From an uncultured Prevotella sp. (lineage in GTDB: Bacteria > Bacteroidota > Bacteroidia > Bacteroidales > Bacteroidaceae), in NCBI GenBank assembly GCA_905234145.1, contig CAJOGK010000007.1, positions 1 to 38,848 of the forward strand: a DNA stretch of 38,848 nucleotides, written 5' to 3'. The translations under genes and the position numbers were made by a program. Positions 18,115 through 25,271 of the stretch are shown piece after piece. Under the pieces are notes generated by a model. It was not told the origin of the DNA and searched no databases. It saw only the letters and a list, made by a program, of their open reading frames with translations. Each line of letters starts with the position of its first letter. Position 1 is the first letter of the stretch.

Positions 18115-18744
18115 ATGAAAATAGGAATGATTGTTGCGATGGAAAAGGAGTTGAAGCAGCTCCGTCCATTATTTCCAGAAGATAAAGTGATTCTTCAAAA
18201 GAGTGGTATTGCTACCGTCAATGCTGCGATTCAGACAGTAGAGATGATTCGCCAGTACAAGCCCGACTGCATTATTTCGAGTGGTTGCGCAGGTGGTAAT
18301 GGCGATGATATTAATCTGCAGGATGTGGTGGTAAGTTCGGAATTGACTTACCATGATGTGTATTGCGGAAAGGCTATAGACGAGACGACTGTTTATGGTC
18401 AGGTACAGGGTCTGCCAGTACGCTATCAGGCCGATCCTTATCTGTTGGAGAAGGCAAAACTGATAGGTGCAAAACCTGGCTTGATTGTTACTGGCGACTG
18501 GTTCGTTGATACCAAGGAAAAGATGCGTGAGATTGTGGGTCACTTCCCAGAGGCCAAGGCTGTTGATATGGAAAGTTGTGCCATTGCTCAGGTATGCTAT
18601 ATCTATAAGGTGCCATTTATCTCTTTCCGTCTCGTTAGCGACATCCCCCTGCGTGATACTGATGCCTCACAATACCACAATTTCTGGGACACAGTAGCTG
18701 AGAAATCCTTCCAAACCACGAAGTCGTTCATCGAAAGCCTGTAA
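18115..18744 (+). CDS. 5'-methylthioadenosine/S-adenosylhomocysteine nucleosidase
   Basis: A 209-residue cytoplasmic enzyme of normal length. Visible hallmarks are the N-terminal MIVAMEKELKQL (catalytic-base Glu region), IISSGCAGG, the VVSSELTYHDV segment, DMESCAIAQVCY with the ribose-binding Met-Glu, and SFRLVSDI with the catalytic Asp. It hydrolyses S-adenosylhomocysteine to adenine and S-ribosylhomocysteine, the substrate of the LuxS protein encoded next. The pair recycles the methyl-donor by-product and yields the AI-2 precursor. Often called pfs or mtnN. Confidence 0.94.
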   Translation: MKIGMIVAMEKELKQLRPLFPEDKVILQKSGIATVNAAIQTVEMIRQYKPDCIISSGCAGGNGDDINLQDVVVSSELTYHDVYCGKAIDETTVYGQVQGLPVRYQADPYLLEKAKLIGAKPGLIVTGDWFVDTKEKMREIVGHFPEAKAVDMESCAIAQVCYIYKVPFISFRLVSDIPLRDTDASQYHNFWDTVAEKSFQTTKSFIESL

Positions 18745-18778
18745 ACTGTAAAATAGTAAATTGTCAAATAGTCAAATC
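18745..18778. repeat. Short AT-rich repeat before luxS
   Basis: The pfs-luxS spacer is made of near-repeated blocks (GTAAAATAGTAAATTGTC, then AAATAGTCAAATC), in which AAATAGT occurs twice. It adds an in-frame TTG at 18761 that could be mistaken for the luxS start. Confidence 0.5.
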
Positions 18779-19273
18779 ATGGAGGTTATACAAAGTTTCA
18801 CCATCGACCACACGCACCTAAAACCAGGCATTTACGTCTCGCGTGTGGATAAAGGTTTTACGACGTTCGATTTGCGTATCACGGAACCCAACAAGGAGCC
18901 TGCCGTCGCCCCTTCAGCTATCCATAGTTTGGAGCACCTGATGGCCACTTGGTTCCGCAACTCACGCGCCAAAGAGGATGTGGTCTATGTTGGTCCTATG
19001 GGGTGTCTGACAGGCATGTATATCATCATGACGGGTACTTATACCGTTGAGGATATGCGCCAGCTTACCATTGAGTGCTTAGAGTGGATTCTTGAGCAAA
19101 CCGAAGTGCCTGCTACCCGCCCCGAGGCTTGTGGCAACTATCTGCTTCACGATCTGCCCATGTGCAAATGGGAGAGTGCCCGCTATCTCGATCGTCTACA
19201 GAACGATTTCCACAGCGAGTACACCAAGCTCCAGATTACCCTCGAAGACGGTAAGGTGTTTGCTGATGCCTAG
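18779..19273 (+). CDS. luxS: S-ribosylhomocysteine lyase (LuxS)
   Basis: A 164-residue protein from the ATG at 18779; an upstream in-frame TTG at 18761 lies in a repeat and is not used here. The metal-binding HSLEH (the HxxEH motif) and the catalytic cysteine in GPMGCLTGMY are intact, and a second metal ligand region ACGNYLLHDL follows. It splits S-ribosylhomocysteine into homocysteine and DPD, the precursor of AI-2. Its stop lies two bases from the converging nitroreductase stop. Confidence 0.95.
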   Translation: MEVIQSFTIDHTHLKPGIYVSRVDKGFTTFDLRITEPNKEPAVAPSAIHSLEHLMATWFRNSRAKEDVVYVGPMGCLTGMYIIMTGTYTVEDMRQLTIECLEWILEQTEVPATRPEACGNYLLHDLPMCKWESARYLDRLQNDFHSEYTKLQITLEDGKVFADA

Positions 19274-19275
19274 TA

Positions 19276-20016
19276 TCAGTCAAGAAAGCCTTGCTGTTTG
19301 AGTGTTTTCAGTAAGTTTTCCGACATCGCTTCATTGTCTTTACGGGTGTAGCGTATGTCGGTAAACACTTGTGCAAGCGTCTCTTTCTGGTTAATCTCTA
19401 CAAAATGACGATTCTCCTCAAGCTGTTCTTTCGCCAGATAATAGGTGTCGATGGCTTGTGGGGTATAGTCTTTGTAGGTCTCGTGATGCACAAAAGCGTC
19501 TGTCGCCAAGCGATCGGAGAGAGTTGGCTCTTCTGCGGGCCATCCCAGTGTGAGGGTGGCTATAGGCATCACGAGTTTTGGTAATTGCAGGGTGTCGATA
19601 ATCATCTGGGGCATGTAAACGGTGGTGCCCAGATAGCAATAGCCCAATCCTTCTTCATCAGCCAGATTGCAGAATGTCTGCGTATAAAGCAGGGCATCTG
19701 TTGCTGCATTGATAAACGAGAGGAAGTTGGCATAGCCAGGCTCTGCTTTTCTGTTTTTAGCCCATTGACTGGTGCGGTTGAAATCAGCACAGATCGTGAG
19801 CACCACGGGGGCTTCTTTCACCATGGGTTGGTTGAAATGTGCAGGTGCCAATTTCTCCTTCATGGCTTGGTCGCGTGTAATTACTACGCTGTACAATTGC
19901 AGGTTTCCCATCGTCTGGGTGCGTGCTGCTTCTGTCAGTAATCTATTCAACAGTGCCTCTGATACGTCGCGATCAGCATACTTGCGTATTGTTCTTCTTG
20001 TAAGGAGATTCTTCAT
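19276..20016 (-). CDS. Nitroreductase-family FMN oxidoreductase
   Basis: A 246-residue protein with the N-terminal RRTIRKY that binds FMN phosphate in this family, then EAARTQTMGNLQLYSVVIT, the central INAATDALLYTQTFCNLADEEGLGYCYLG, and the LTLGWPAEEP turn. This layout fits the larger NfsA/FRP-like branch. Family knowledge: NAD(P)H-dependent reduction of nitro or quinone substrates, physiological substrate usually unknown. It is monocistronic, divergent from the gene at 20125, with its own promoter. Confidence 0.85.
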   Translation of the reverse strand: MKNLLTRRTIRKYADRDVSEALLNRLLTEAARTQTMGNLQLYSVVITRDQAMKEKLAPAHFNQPMVKEAPVVLTICADFNRTSQWAKNRKAEPGYANFLSFINAATDALLYTQTFCNLADEEGLGYCYLGTTVYMPQMIIDTLQLPKLVMPIATLTLGWPAEEPTLSDRLATDAFVHHETYKDYTPQAIDTYYLAKEQLEENRHFVEINQKETLAQVFTDIRYTRKDNEAMSENLLKTLKQQGFLD

Positions 20017-20067
20017 TATAGCGTTGCTTTTGATTAATATTTCTCGTTATTCGTCACTTTTTGGCTG

Positions 20068-20075
20068 CAAATTTA
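20068..20075 (-). promoter_or_regulatory. Promoter -7 element for the nitroreductase gene
   Basis: The minus strand reads TAAATTTG (TAnnTTTG), 51 bases upstream of the ATG at 20016. Confidence 0.55.
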
Positions 20076-20097
20076 CGAATAATTCTCAATTTATTTG

Positions 20098-20105
20098 TAA
20101 CTTTG
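20098..20105 (+). promoter_or_regulatory. Promoter -7 element for the gene at 20125
   Basis: TAACTTTG matches TAnnTTTG, followed by CACGC, and ends 19 bases before the ATG at 20125. It is back-to-back with the minus-strand element at 20068-20075. Confidence 0.6.
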
Positions 20106-20124
20106 CACGCAAAAATGTGATTAT

Positions 20125-20823
20125 ATGGAAGGTAATACGCATCAAGAGGCCGTGCAGCGTATCGCTCACGAACTTGCCATCATGGGTCAGAAGTCAGATA
20201 TCTCGCTGACTGAAAAGCAGATTTCTGTGCTGATAGAGAAATGTTTGACTGCTATTGATTCTAAGGATGCACAACGACTTCTGACGCTTTCTAGTCAGGT
20301 TGTCTTGTCATCTCAGCAGAATCGTCGTCCAGAAGTGACTGAGGTCAGACCCCAGATTTTGGAGTGTGATGTGGTGCGCTTCCAGAACAACAAAGAGAAA
20401 TGGGTGGCACTGGTAGGTTTGCTCGATGGTTATCCATACGAGATCTTTACTGGTTTGCAGGACGACGAGGAGGGTATTATCCTACCTAAGAACGTAACGC
20501 ATGGCAAGATTATCAAGCAGGTGAATCCTGATGGTAGCAAGCGCTATGATTTCCAGTTCGAGAACAAGCGTGGCTATAAAACCACGGTGGAGGGACTTTC
20601 TGAAAAGTTCAATCCAGAATACTGGAACTATGCTAAGTTGATTTCAGGCGTGTTGCGTTATCGCATGCCTTTGGAGCATGTAATCAAGTTGGTAGCCTCT
20701 CTGTCGTTGAAAGATGAGAGTATCAATACCTGGAAAGTAGGTGTGGAACGTGCACTGAAGAAATACCTGCCAGGCGGACATGAGGAGTTTGATGCAGATG
20801 TCGCTGCTGACGCTGACGAATAA
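20125..20823 (+). CDS. Stand-alone protein resembling the C-terminal region of ribonucleotide reductase large subunit
   Basis: A 232-residue soluble protein. Residues about 70-215 (VVRFQNNKEKWVALVGLLDG, YPYEIFTGL, ILPKNVTHGKII, RYDFQFENKRGYKTT, EGLSEKFNPEYWNYAKLISG, VLRYRMPLEHVIKLV, INTWKVGVERALKKYLP) read like the extension that follows the catalytic barrel in Bacteroidetes ribonucleotide reductases, as I recall that family. The barrel, its catalytic cysteines and any zinc-ribbon CxxC are absent, and the N-terminal about 65 residues are a helical segment I do not recognise. It begins an operon with folB, the amidase and the MCE protein. A regulatory or dNTP-sensing role is possible but purely inferred. 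Confidence 0.6.
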   Translation: MEGNTHQEAVQRIAHELAIMGQKSDISLTEKQISVLIEKCLTAIDSKDAQRLLTLSSQVVLSSQQNRRPEVTEVRPQILECDVVRFQNNKEKWVALVGLLDGYPYEIFTGLQDDEEGIILPKNVTHGKIIKQVNPDGSKRYDFQFENKRGYKTTVEGLSEKFNPEYWNYAKLISGVLRYRMPLEHVIKLVASLSLKDESINTWKVGVERALKKYLPGGHEEFDADVAADADE

Positions 20824-20834
20824 ATAGAGTCGCT

Positions 20835-21200
20835 ATGATGGCAATCAAATCGGGCTATGTGTATTTAAAAGGTGTCAGCTTCCATGCTTTTCATGGGGTA
20901 TTGCCTCAGGAAAGTCTTGTGGGAGCGGATTATGTTTTAGACCTTCGTGTAGGTTATCCCATTGAGCAGGCCATGGAGAGCGACAATGTAGAAGCTACGC
21001 TCAACTATGCGGTACTCTATGAGCTCGCTCAGCAGGAGATGCAAAAGCCCTCGCGATTGCTCGAACATGTAGCAGGTAGGATTGTGAAAGCCATACAGGA
21101 ACGGTTTCCTGAGGTTACATCCATCGATATAAATTTAATGAAGAAGAATCCGCCAATGGGCGCTGATTGTGATGGCGCAGGCATAGAAATACATATCTGA
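20835..21200 (+). CDS. folB: Dihydroneopterin aldolase
   Basis: A 121-residue protein of normal length. Family signatures are the N-terminal VSFHAFHGVLPQE, the DNVEATLNYAVLYE segment with the substrate-contacting region, LLEHVAGRIV with the conserved Glu, and the late Lys in NLMKKNPP. It makes 6-hydroxymethyl-dihydropterin for folate synthesis. Two ATGs (20835 and 20838) are possible starts. The stop overlaps the amidase start by one base (TGATG), so the two are translationally coupled. Folate is also used by ThyA/FolA encoded about 7 kb away. Confidence 0.92.
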   Translation: MMAIKSGYVYLKGVSFHAFHGVLPQESLVGADYVLDLRVGYPIEQAMESDNVEATLNYAVLYELAQQEMQKPSRLLEHVAGRIVKAIQERFPEVTSIDINLMKKNPPMGADCDGAGIEIHI

Positions 21201-22600
21201 TGAAGAAATTTTTGGTTTTCATATTATTGGTAGGTCTCTCAATGACAGCATTCGCTGCCAGTAAGAAGTTTACGCTGGTGATAGATGCTGGTCATGGTGG
21301 GAGCGATGCCGGTGCCGTGGGTGCGATTTCGAAGGAGAAGAATCTGACACTGAAGTTCGCCTTGGCATTCGGACAGATGGTAGAGCGCAATTGTCCGGAT
21401 GTGAAGGTTCTCTATACACGAAAGAAAGATGTGTTTGTAGAGTTGTATCGTCGTGCGGAAATCGCGAACCAGGCAAAAGCTGATCTTTTTATTTCTGTTC
21501 ATATCAATGCGCTCCCTAAGGGTAGGGTGGCCCATGGTTTCCAGACGTATACACTTGGCACCAGTAAGCGTACAGGTAAGAAAACAGGTGTGCTTGAGAA
21601 TCTAGAGGTGGCCAAGCGTGAAAACGCTGTAATCTTTCTGGAGAAAAATTACGAACAGACTTATCAAGGCTATGATCCTAATTCGCCTGAAAGTAATATC
21701 ATTTTCGATATCGTACAGGATAAGAATATCGACTATAGCATCGAGTTGGCGAAATATATGCAGAAATACGTTTGTCAGGCTACAGGGCGTCAGGATATGG
21801 GTGCCCAACAAGATAATCTGGCAGTGTTGCGCCTCTCGTCTATGCCTGGTGCCCTGTTGGAGTTGGGCTTTATCTCTACACGCGATGAGGAAAACTATAT
21901 GAACTCCAAGACGGCAGAGAGCCAGTATGCACGGGGTATGTTTAATGCCTTCCTGGCCTATTACAAGCGTCATGGTGGGAGTGCTACGATTCCTTTCCAG
22001 CCATTGTCGAGTGCAGAACCTGCTCAGAGTGTTGGCTTACGGTTAGTAGAAATGTTACCAGTGGCTCCTACGCCTAGGGAAAGTTTGCCATCAGCAATAC
22101 CTGATGAGCGTAGAGCGAATAAAATAGCTTATGTGCAACCAGTTAAGCAGCCTGTTACGCAGCCTGTTACGCAACCTGTTACGCAACCTGTTGTACAGCC
22201 TAATATTCAGCCTTATGCGCAGCCCAATGTTCAGCCTAATGTACAGCCACAGCCTGTCGTGCAGCCTATTGTGCAGCCAGAAGTGAAACCAGAGGTAAAG
22301 CCTGTTGCGCAATTGCAACCTTCTGATGCCCCTGTTTTCAAGGTTCAGGTTCTTGCCAGTAACCACAAGTTGAAAGCCAACGACAGACAGTTGGATGGTC
22401 TTAATGAAGTTGATTATTACATGGATGGAGGTCTTTATAAATATACGGTGGGCTCATCCGAAGATTATAATGCGATTTACCGATTAAGGAAAGAGATCGT
22501 TGATAGATACCCGAATGCCTTCATTATCGCCTTTAAAAATGGTGTGAGAGTGGATGTGCAAGCGGCTATTCAAGAGTTTAAACGTAACAAAAGGAAATAG
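21200..22600 (+). CDS. N-acetylmuramoyl-L-alanine amidase with proline/glutamine repeat linker and SPOR-like tail
   Basis: A 466-residue exported enzyme. The signal peptide MKKFLVFILLVGLSMTAFA is followed by an Amidase_3 domain (about 24-255). The zinc ligands are visible in DAGHGG, in the Glu of SKEKNLTL and in the His of HINA, and the catalytic Glu is in ALLELGFIS. A linker (about 312-375) is built of repeated QPVT/QPNV-like tetrapeptides. The C-terminal about 85 residues (FKVQVLASNHKLKAN to YPNAFIIAFKNG) look like a SPOR peptidoglycan-binding domain. It cleaves stem peptides from glycan strands, probably at division. It is coupled to folB and sits 15 bases before the MCE gene. Confidence 0.92.
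   Translation: MKKFLVFILLVGLSMTAFAASKKFTLVIDAGHGGSDAGAVGAISKEKNLTLKFALAFGQMVERNCPDVKVLYTRKKDVFVELYRRAEIANQAKADLFISVHINALPKGRVAHGFQTYTLGTSKRTGKKTGVLENLEVAKRENAVIFLEKNYEQTYQGYDPNSPESNIIFDIVQDKNIDYSIELAKYMQKYVCQATGRQDMGAQQDNLAVLRLSSMPGALLELGFISTRDEENYMNSKTAESQYARGMFNAFLAYYKRHGGSATIPFQPLSSAEPAQSVGLRLVEMLPVAPTPRESLPSAIPDERRANKIAYVQPVKQPVTQPVTQPVTQPVVQPNIQPYAQPNVQPNVQPQPVVQPIVQPEVKPEVKPVAQLQPSDAPVFKVQVLASNHKLKANDRQLDGLNEVDYYMDGGLYKYTVGSSEDYNAIYRLRKEIVDRYPNAFIIAFKNGVRVDVQAAIQEFKRNKRK
22148..22300. repeat. 12-base coding repeats of the amidase linker
   Basis: Units close to CAGCCTGTTACG, four nearly perfect and then degenerate, encode Gln-Pro-Val-Thr type tetrapeptides. Copy number of such tandem repeats can change by slippage without breaking the frame. 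Confidence 0.8.
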
Positions 22601-22615
22601 AAGGAGAATCATAAT

Positions 22616-23518
22616 ATGAGTAAGTTTTCAAAGGAAATCCAGATTGCCCTTGTGGCCGTTGTCGGACTTGTGGTTTTATTTTTTGGCCTTCAATTCTTAA
22701 AAGGTCTAAAGATATTCTCGAGCGATAGTCGTTATTTCGTGAAGTTTGATAATATCAGTGGTTTGTCAGCCTCTAGTCCTGTCTATGCCAATGGCTATCG
22801 TGTTGGTGTGGTAGAGAATATCATCTTCGATTACGAAAAGCGTGGTGATATAGTTGCTGTCGTGGGTGTCGACAAACAGTTGCGCTTGCCAAAAGGTAGC
22901 TTTGCAGAGATTGCGAGCGATTTGCTTGGCAACATCAAGCTCGAACTGAACTTTGGTCCAGACCCGACTTCACTGATGGCACCTGGTGATACTTTGACAG
23001 GTGGATTACAGAAGGGCGCGATGAACAGAGCGGCAGAAATGATTCCGCAAATAGAGAAGATGCTGCCAAAGCTCGATTCTATTCTGGCGAGTGTTAACAC
23101 GCTGCTTGCTGACCCGGCACTGGCTAACTCTTTGCATAATGTAGATCAGATTACAGCCGATTTCACCAGAACGACGAAAGAGTTGAATCTCCTGACGGCT
23201 AGTCTGAACAAACAGATGCCTGAGATTCTGCAAAATGCCAATGGCGTGTTGGCTAATACCAATGAACTTACAGGCAATTTGAACGACTTGAATATTGCTG
23301 CCACAATGGGCCATGTAAACAATACCCTTCAGAATGTGGAGCAGATGACCGCTAAGTTGAATAGTAAAGAAGGTACACTGGGCTTGCTCATGCGCGATCC
23401 TAGCCTGTACTGGAATCTGAATTCTACGATGATGCATGCCGACTCACTGATGATCGATTTGAAGTCGCATCCAAAGCGATATGTGCATTTTTCGGTTTTT
23501 GGAAAGAAAGACAAGTAA
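22616..23518 (+). CDS. MCE/MlaD-domain lipid-transport protein
   Basis: A 300-residue protein with one N-terminal membrane helix (about 9-28, IALVAVVGLVVLFFGLQFL), then an MCE domain (about 38-115: YFVKFDNISGLSASSPVYANGYRVGVV ... SDLLGNIKLELNFG) and a long helical C-terminal part rich in Asn/Leu heptads (about 130-250). This fits the substrate-binding MlaD component of an ABC phospholipid transporter between the two membranes. No permease or ATPase gene lies next to it; they may be elsewhere. A strong AAGGAG ribosome site lies 9 bases before the ATG. Last gene of the operon begun at 20125. Confidence 0.9.
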   Translation: MSKFSKEIQIALVAVVGLVVLFFGLQFLKGLKIFSSDSRYFVKFDNISGLSASSPVYANGYRVGVVENIIFDYEKRGDIVAVVGVDKQLRLPKGSFAEIASDLLGNIKLELNFGPDPTSLMAPGDTLTGGLQKGAMNRAAEMIPQIEKMLPKLDSILASVNTLLADPALANSLHNVDQITADFTRTTKELNLLTASLNKQMPEILQNANGVLANTNELTGNLNDLNIAATMGHVNNTLQNVEQMTAKLNSKEGTLGLLMRDPSLYWNLNSTMMHADSLMIDLKSHPKRYVHFSVFGKKDK

Positions 23519-23834
23519 TTTAGATTTTGTTTAAATAAAGCGTTTTCTGACTTGCAATTTCTGTGTTGATTCATGGCATGTATCATCAGTTGTTTTTCTA
23601 TGTAGCTATCTGTAAATCAGATTGTTAGTAAGTAACAAATGCGATTTTTGGCCATGACCTGTGTGAAACGAGCTAAGTGTGCTATTTCTAGGTAGTTACA
23701 AGTTCTTGTATACACAACGGGGCTTTTTTGACATTTGCATAATCCAAAAAAAATTGCGACCTTTGCACCGCAATTATAACTCTACAAGCCTAAGTCTTGT
23801 ATCAATATTGAAGTAAAAAGTTAATTATCGCCGA
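23519..23834. other. Intergenic region upstream of dnaA
   Basis: No gene or clear terminator is seen in these 316 bases. The right part holds the dnaA promoter with an inverted repeat around its core. One near-match to a DnaA box (GTATACACA at 23708-23716) is present; a cluster of boxes, as expected for an origin, is not apparent. Confidence 0.5.
23734..23775 (+). promoter_or_regulatory. dnaA promoter enclosed by an inverted repeat
   Basis: TTTG (23734-23737) and GACCTTTG (23758-23765, one mismatch to TAnnTTTG) are 20 bases apart, a good -33/-7 spacing. AATTGCG (23752-23758) and CGCAATT (23769-23775) form a perfect 7-base inverted repeat around the -7 element, a likely operator position. The leader to the ATG would be about 60 bases. 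Confidence 0.5.
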
Positions 23835-25244
23835 ATGAATAATAGTCACCAGGCGCTTTGGGACAACTGCCTCCAAATAATAAAGGCGAATGTTTCCGAG
23901 CAGCAGTTTAAAACGTGGTTTGCACCAATTGTCTTTGAGTCCTACTCAGAGCAAGAGCAATCGCTTTTGGTGCAGGTTCCAAGTCCGTATGTCTACGAGT
24001 ACTTGGAGCAGCACTACGTGGGACTATTAGGTAAGGTACTCGCACGCGTATTTGGAACCAATGTCATTCTGCGCTATCGAATCGTTACTGATTCTACTCA
24101 TCATAAGGTACAGGATGTAGAGAGCGATGGTGCTACCCTGGAGGTTCCACCAATGGGCAACAGGGTTAATCAGTCGCCTACCTTGCTCGATGCAGCAAGT
24201 CCTCAGCAAATCAATCCTCAGCTTGATCCCAAGAAGAAGTTTGATAACTTTATAGAAGGTGATTCGAATAAGTTGCCTCGCACGGTTGGTCTCTCTATCG
24301 CAGAGCATCCAGGCAATTCTACTTTTAATCCGTTCTTTATCTACGGCCCTTCAGGTTGCGGTAAGACTCATTTGATTAATGCCATTGGTGTTCGTTGTAA
24401 GGAAACCTATCCTCAGAAGCGTGTGCTTTACGTGAGTGCCCGTTTGTTCCAGGTGCAGTTTACCGATGCCAGTCGTCAGAATATGGTGAACGACTTCATC
24501 CATTTCTATCAGACGATTGATGTGCTGATTGTTGACGATGTACAGGAGTGGGCCACAGCTCAGAAGACCGTAGAGACCTTCTTCCACATCTTCGATCATC
24601 TGTTCCGTCTGGGCAAGCAGATTATTCTGGCGAGCGATCGTCCTCCAGTCGACCTTAAATGGTTGCACGAGCGTATGCTCACCCGTTTCTCTTGCGGACT
24701 GATTGCAGAACTTGAGAAGCCCAATCCTCAGTTGTGTATCGATATCCTGAATGCCAAGTGTCGTCGCGATGGCTTGAAGATTCCTGCTGATGTGATTCAG
24801 TTTATCGCTGATAATGCCAATGGTAGCGTGCGCGATCTGGAAGGAGTGGTCAATTCGCTGATGGCTTACTCGATTGTGTTTAATTCCAACAATATCGATA
24901 TGCGCTTGGCTAAGCGTGTCATCATGCGTGCTGTCAAGATTGACAATCACCCATTAACGGTGGATGATATCTTAGAGACGGTATGTCGCCATTTCAATGT
25001 CAAGCAGCAGCATGTGTTCAGCAAGAGCCGCAAGCACGAGTATGTACAGGTGCGCCAGGTGTCGATGTATCTGGCTCAGAAGTACACCAAGATGCCTCCA
25101 GGGCGTATCGGTCAACTGATTGGAGGTCGCGATCATTCTACAGTGATCCACTCTTGCAGCATGGTTGAGAAGCGCCTTAAGATTGATAAGGCATTCCTCG
25201 ACGAACTCAGCAGTATCGAAAATTCCTTCAAACTCAAGAAATAA
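23835..25244 (+). CDS. dnaA: Chromosomal replication initiator protein DnaA
   Basis: A 469-residue protein with all four DnaA parts. Domain I (LWDNCLQIIKANVSEQQFKTWFAPI) is followed by a short linker and the AAA+ core with Walker A GPSGCGKT (residues 171-178), Walker B VLIVDDVQ and sensor region ILASDRPP. Domain IV carries the DNA-binding signature GGRDHSTVIHSC. Walker A has PSGC where many bacteria have VGLG, as is usual among Bacteroidetes. It opens the replication origin and also acts as a transcription factor. Its TAA stop directly touches the stop codon of the converging TonB receptor gene. Confidence 0.97.
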   Translation: MNNSHQALWDNCLQIIKANVSEQQFKTWFAPIVFESYSEQEQSLLVQVPSPYVYEYLEQHYVGLLGKVLARVFGTNVILRYRIVTDSTHHKVQDVESDGATLEVPPMGNRVNQSPTLLDAASPQQINPQLDPKKKFDNFIEGDSNKLPRTVGLSIAEHPGNSTFNPFFIYGPSGCGKTHLINAIGVRCKETYPQKRVLYVSARLFQVQFTDASRQNMVNDFIHFYQTIDVLIVDDVQEWATAQKTVETFFHIFDHLFRLGKQIILASDRPPVDLKWLHERMLTRFSCGLIAELEKPNPQLCIDILNAKCRRDGLKIPADVIQFIADNANGSVRDLEGVVNSLMAYSIVFNSNNIDMRLAKRVIMRAVKIDNHPLTVDDILETVCRHFNVKQQHVFSKSRKHEYVQVRQVSMYLAQKYTKMPPGRIGQLIGGRDHSTVIHSCSMVEKRLKIDKAFLDELSSIENSFKLKK

Positions 25245-25271
25245 TTATAGGCGCACACCAGCGCCTATAAT
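25244..25271. terminator. Perfect hairpin over the abutting stop codons of dnaA and the TonB receptor gene
   Basis: Eleven bases, ATTATAGGCGC (25244-25254), pair perfectly with GCGCCTATAAT (25261-25271) around the loop ACACCA. The arms include the last base of the dnaA stop and the last codons (GAGVRL-stop) of the receptor gene. The T-run after the stem is weak on both strands, so a bidirectional terminator or 3'-end stabilising hairpin is inferred, not proven. Confidence 0.6.

Noticed and set aside
22148..22300. Regular short repeats that could suggest a CRISPR array
   Set aside because: The units are 12 bases, contiguous and in frame with no spacers; they encode the Pro/Gln linker of the amidase.
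23519..23834. Replication origin upstream of dnaA
   Set aside because: Only one near-match to a DnaA box is visible; no box cluster or clear unwinding element could be shown.
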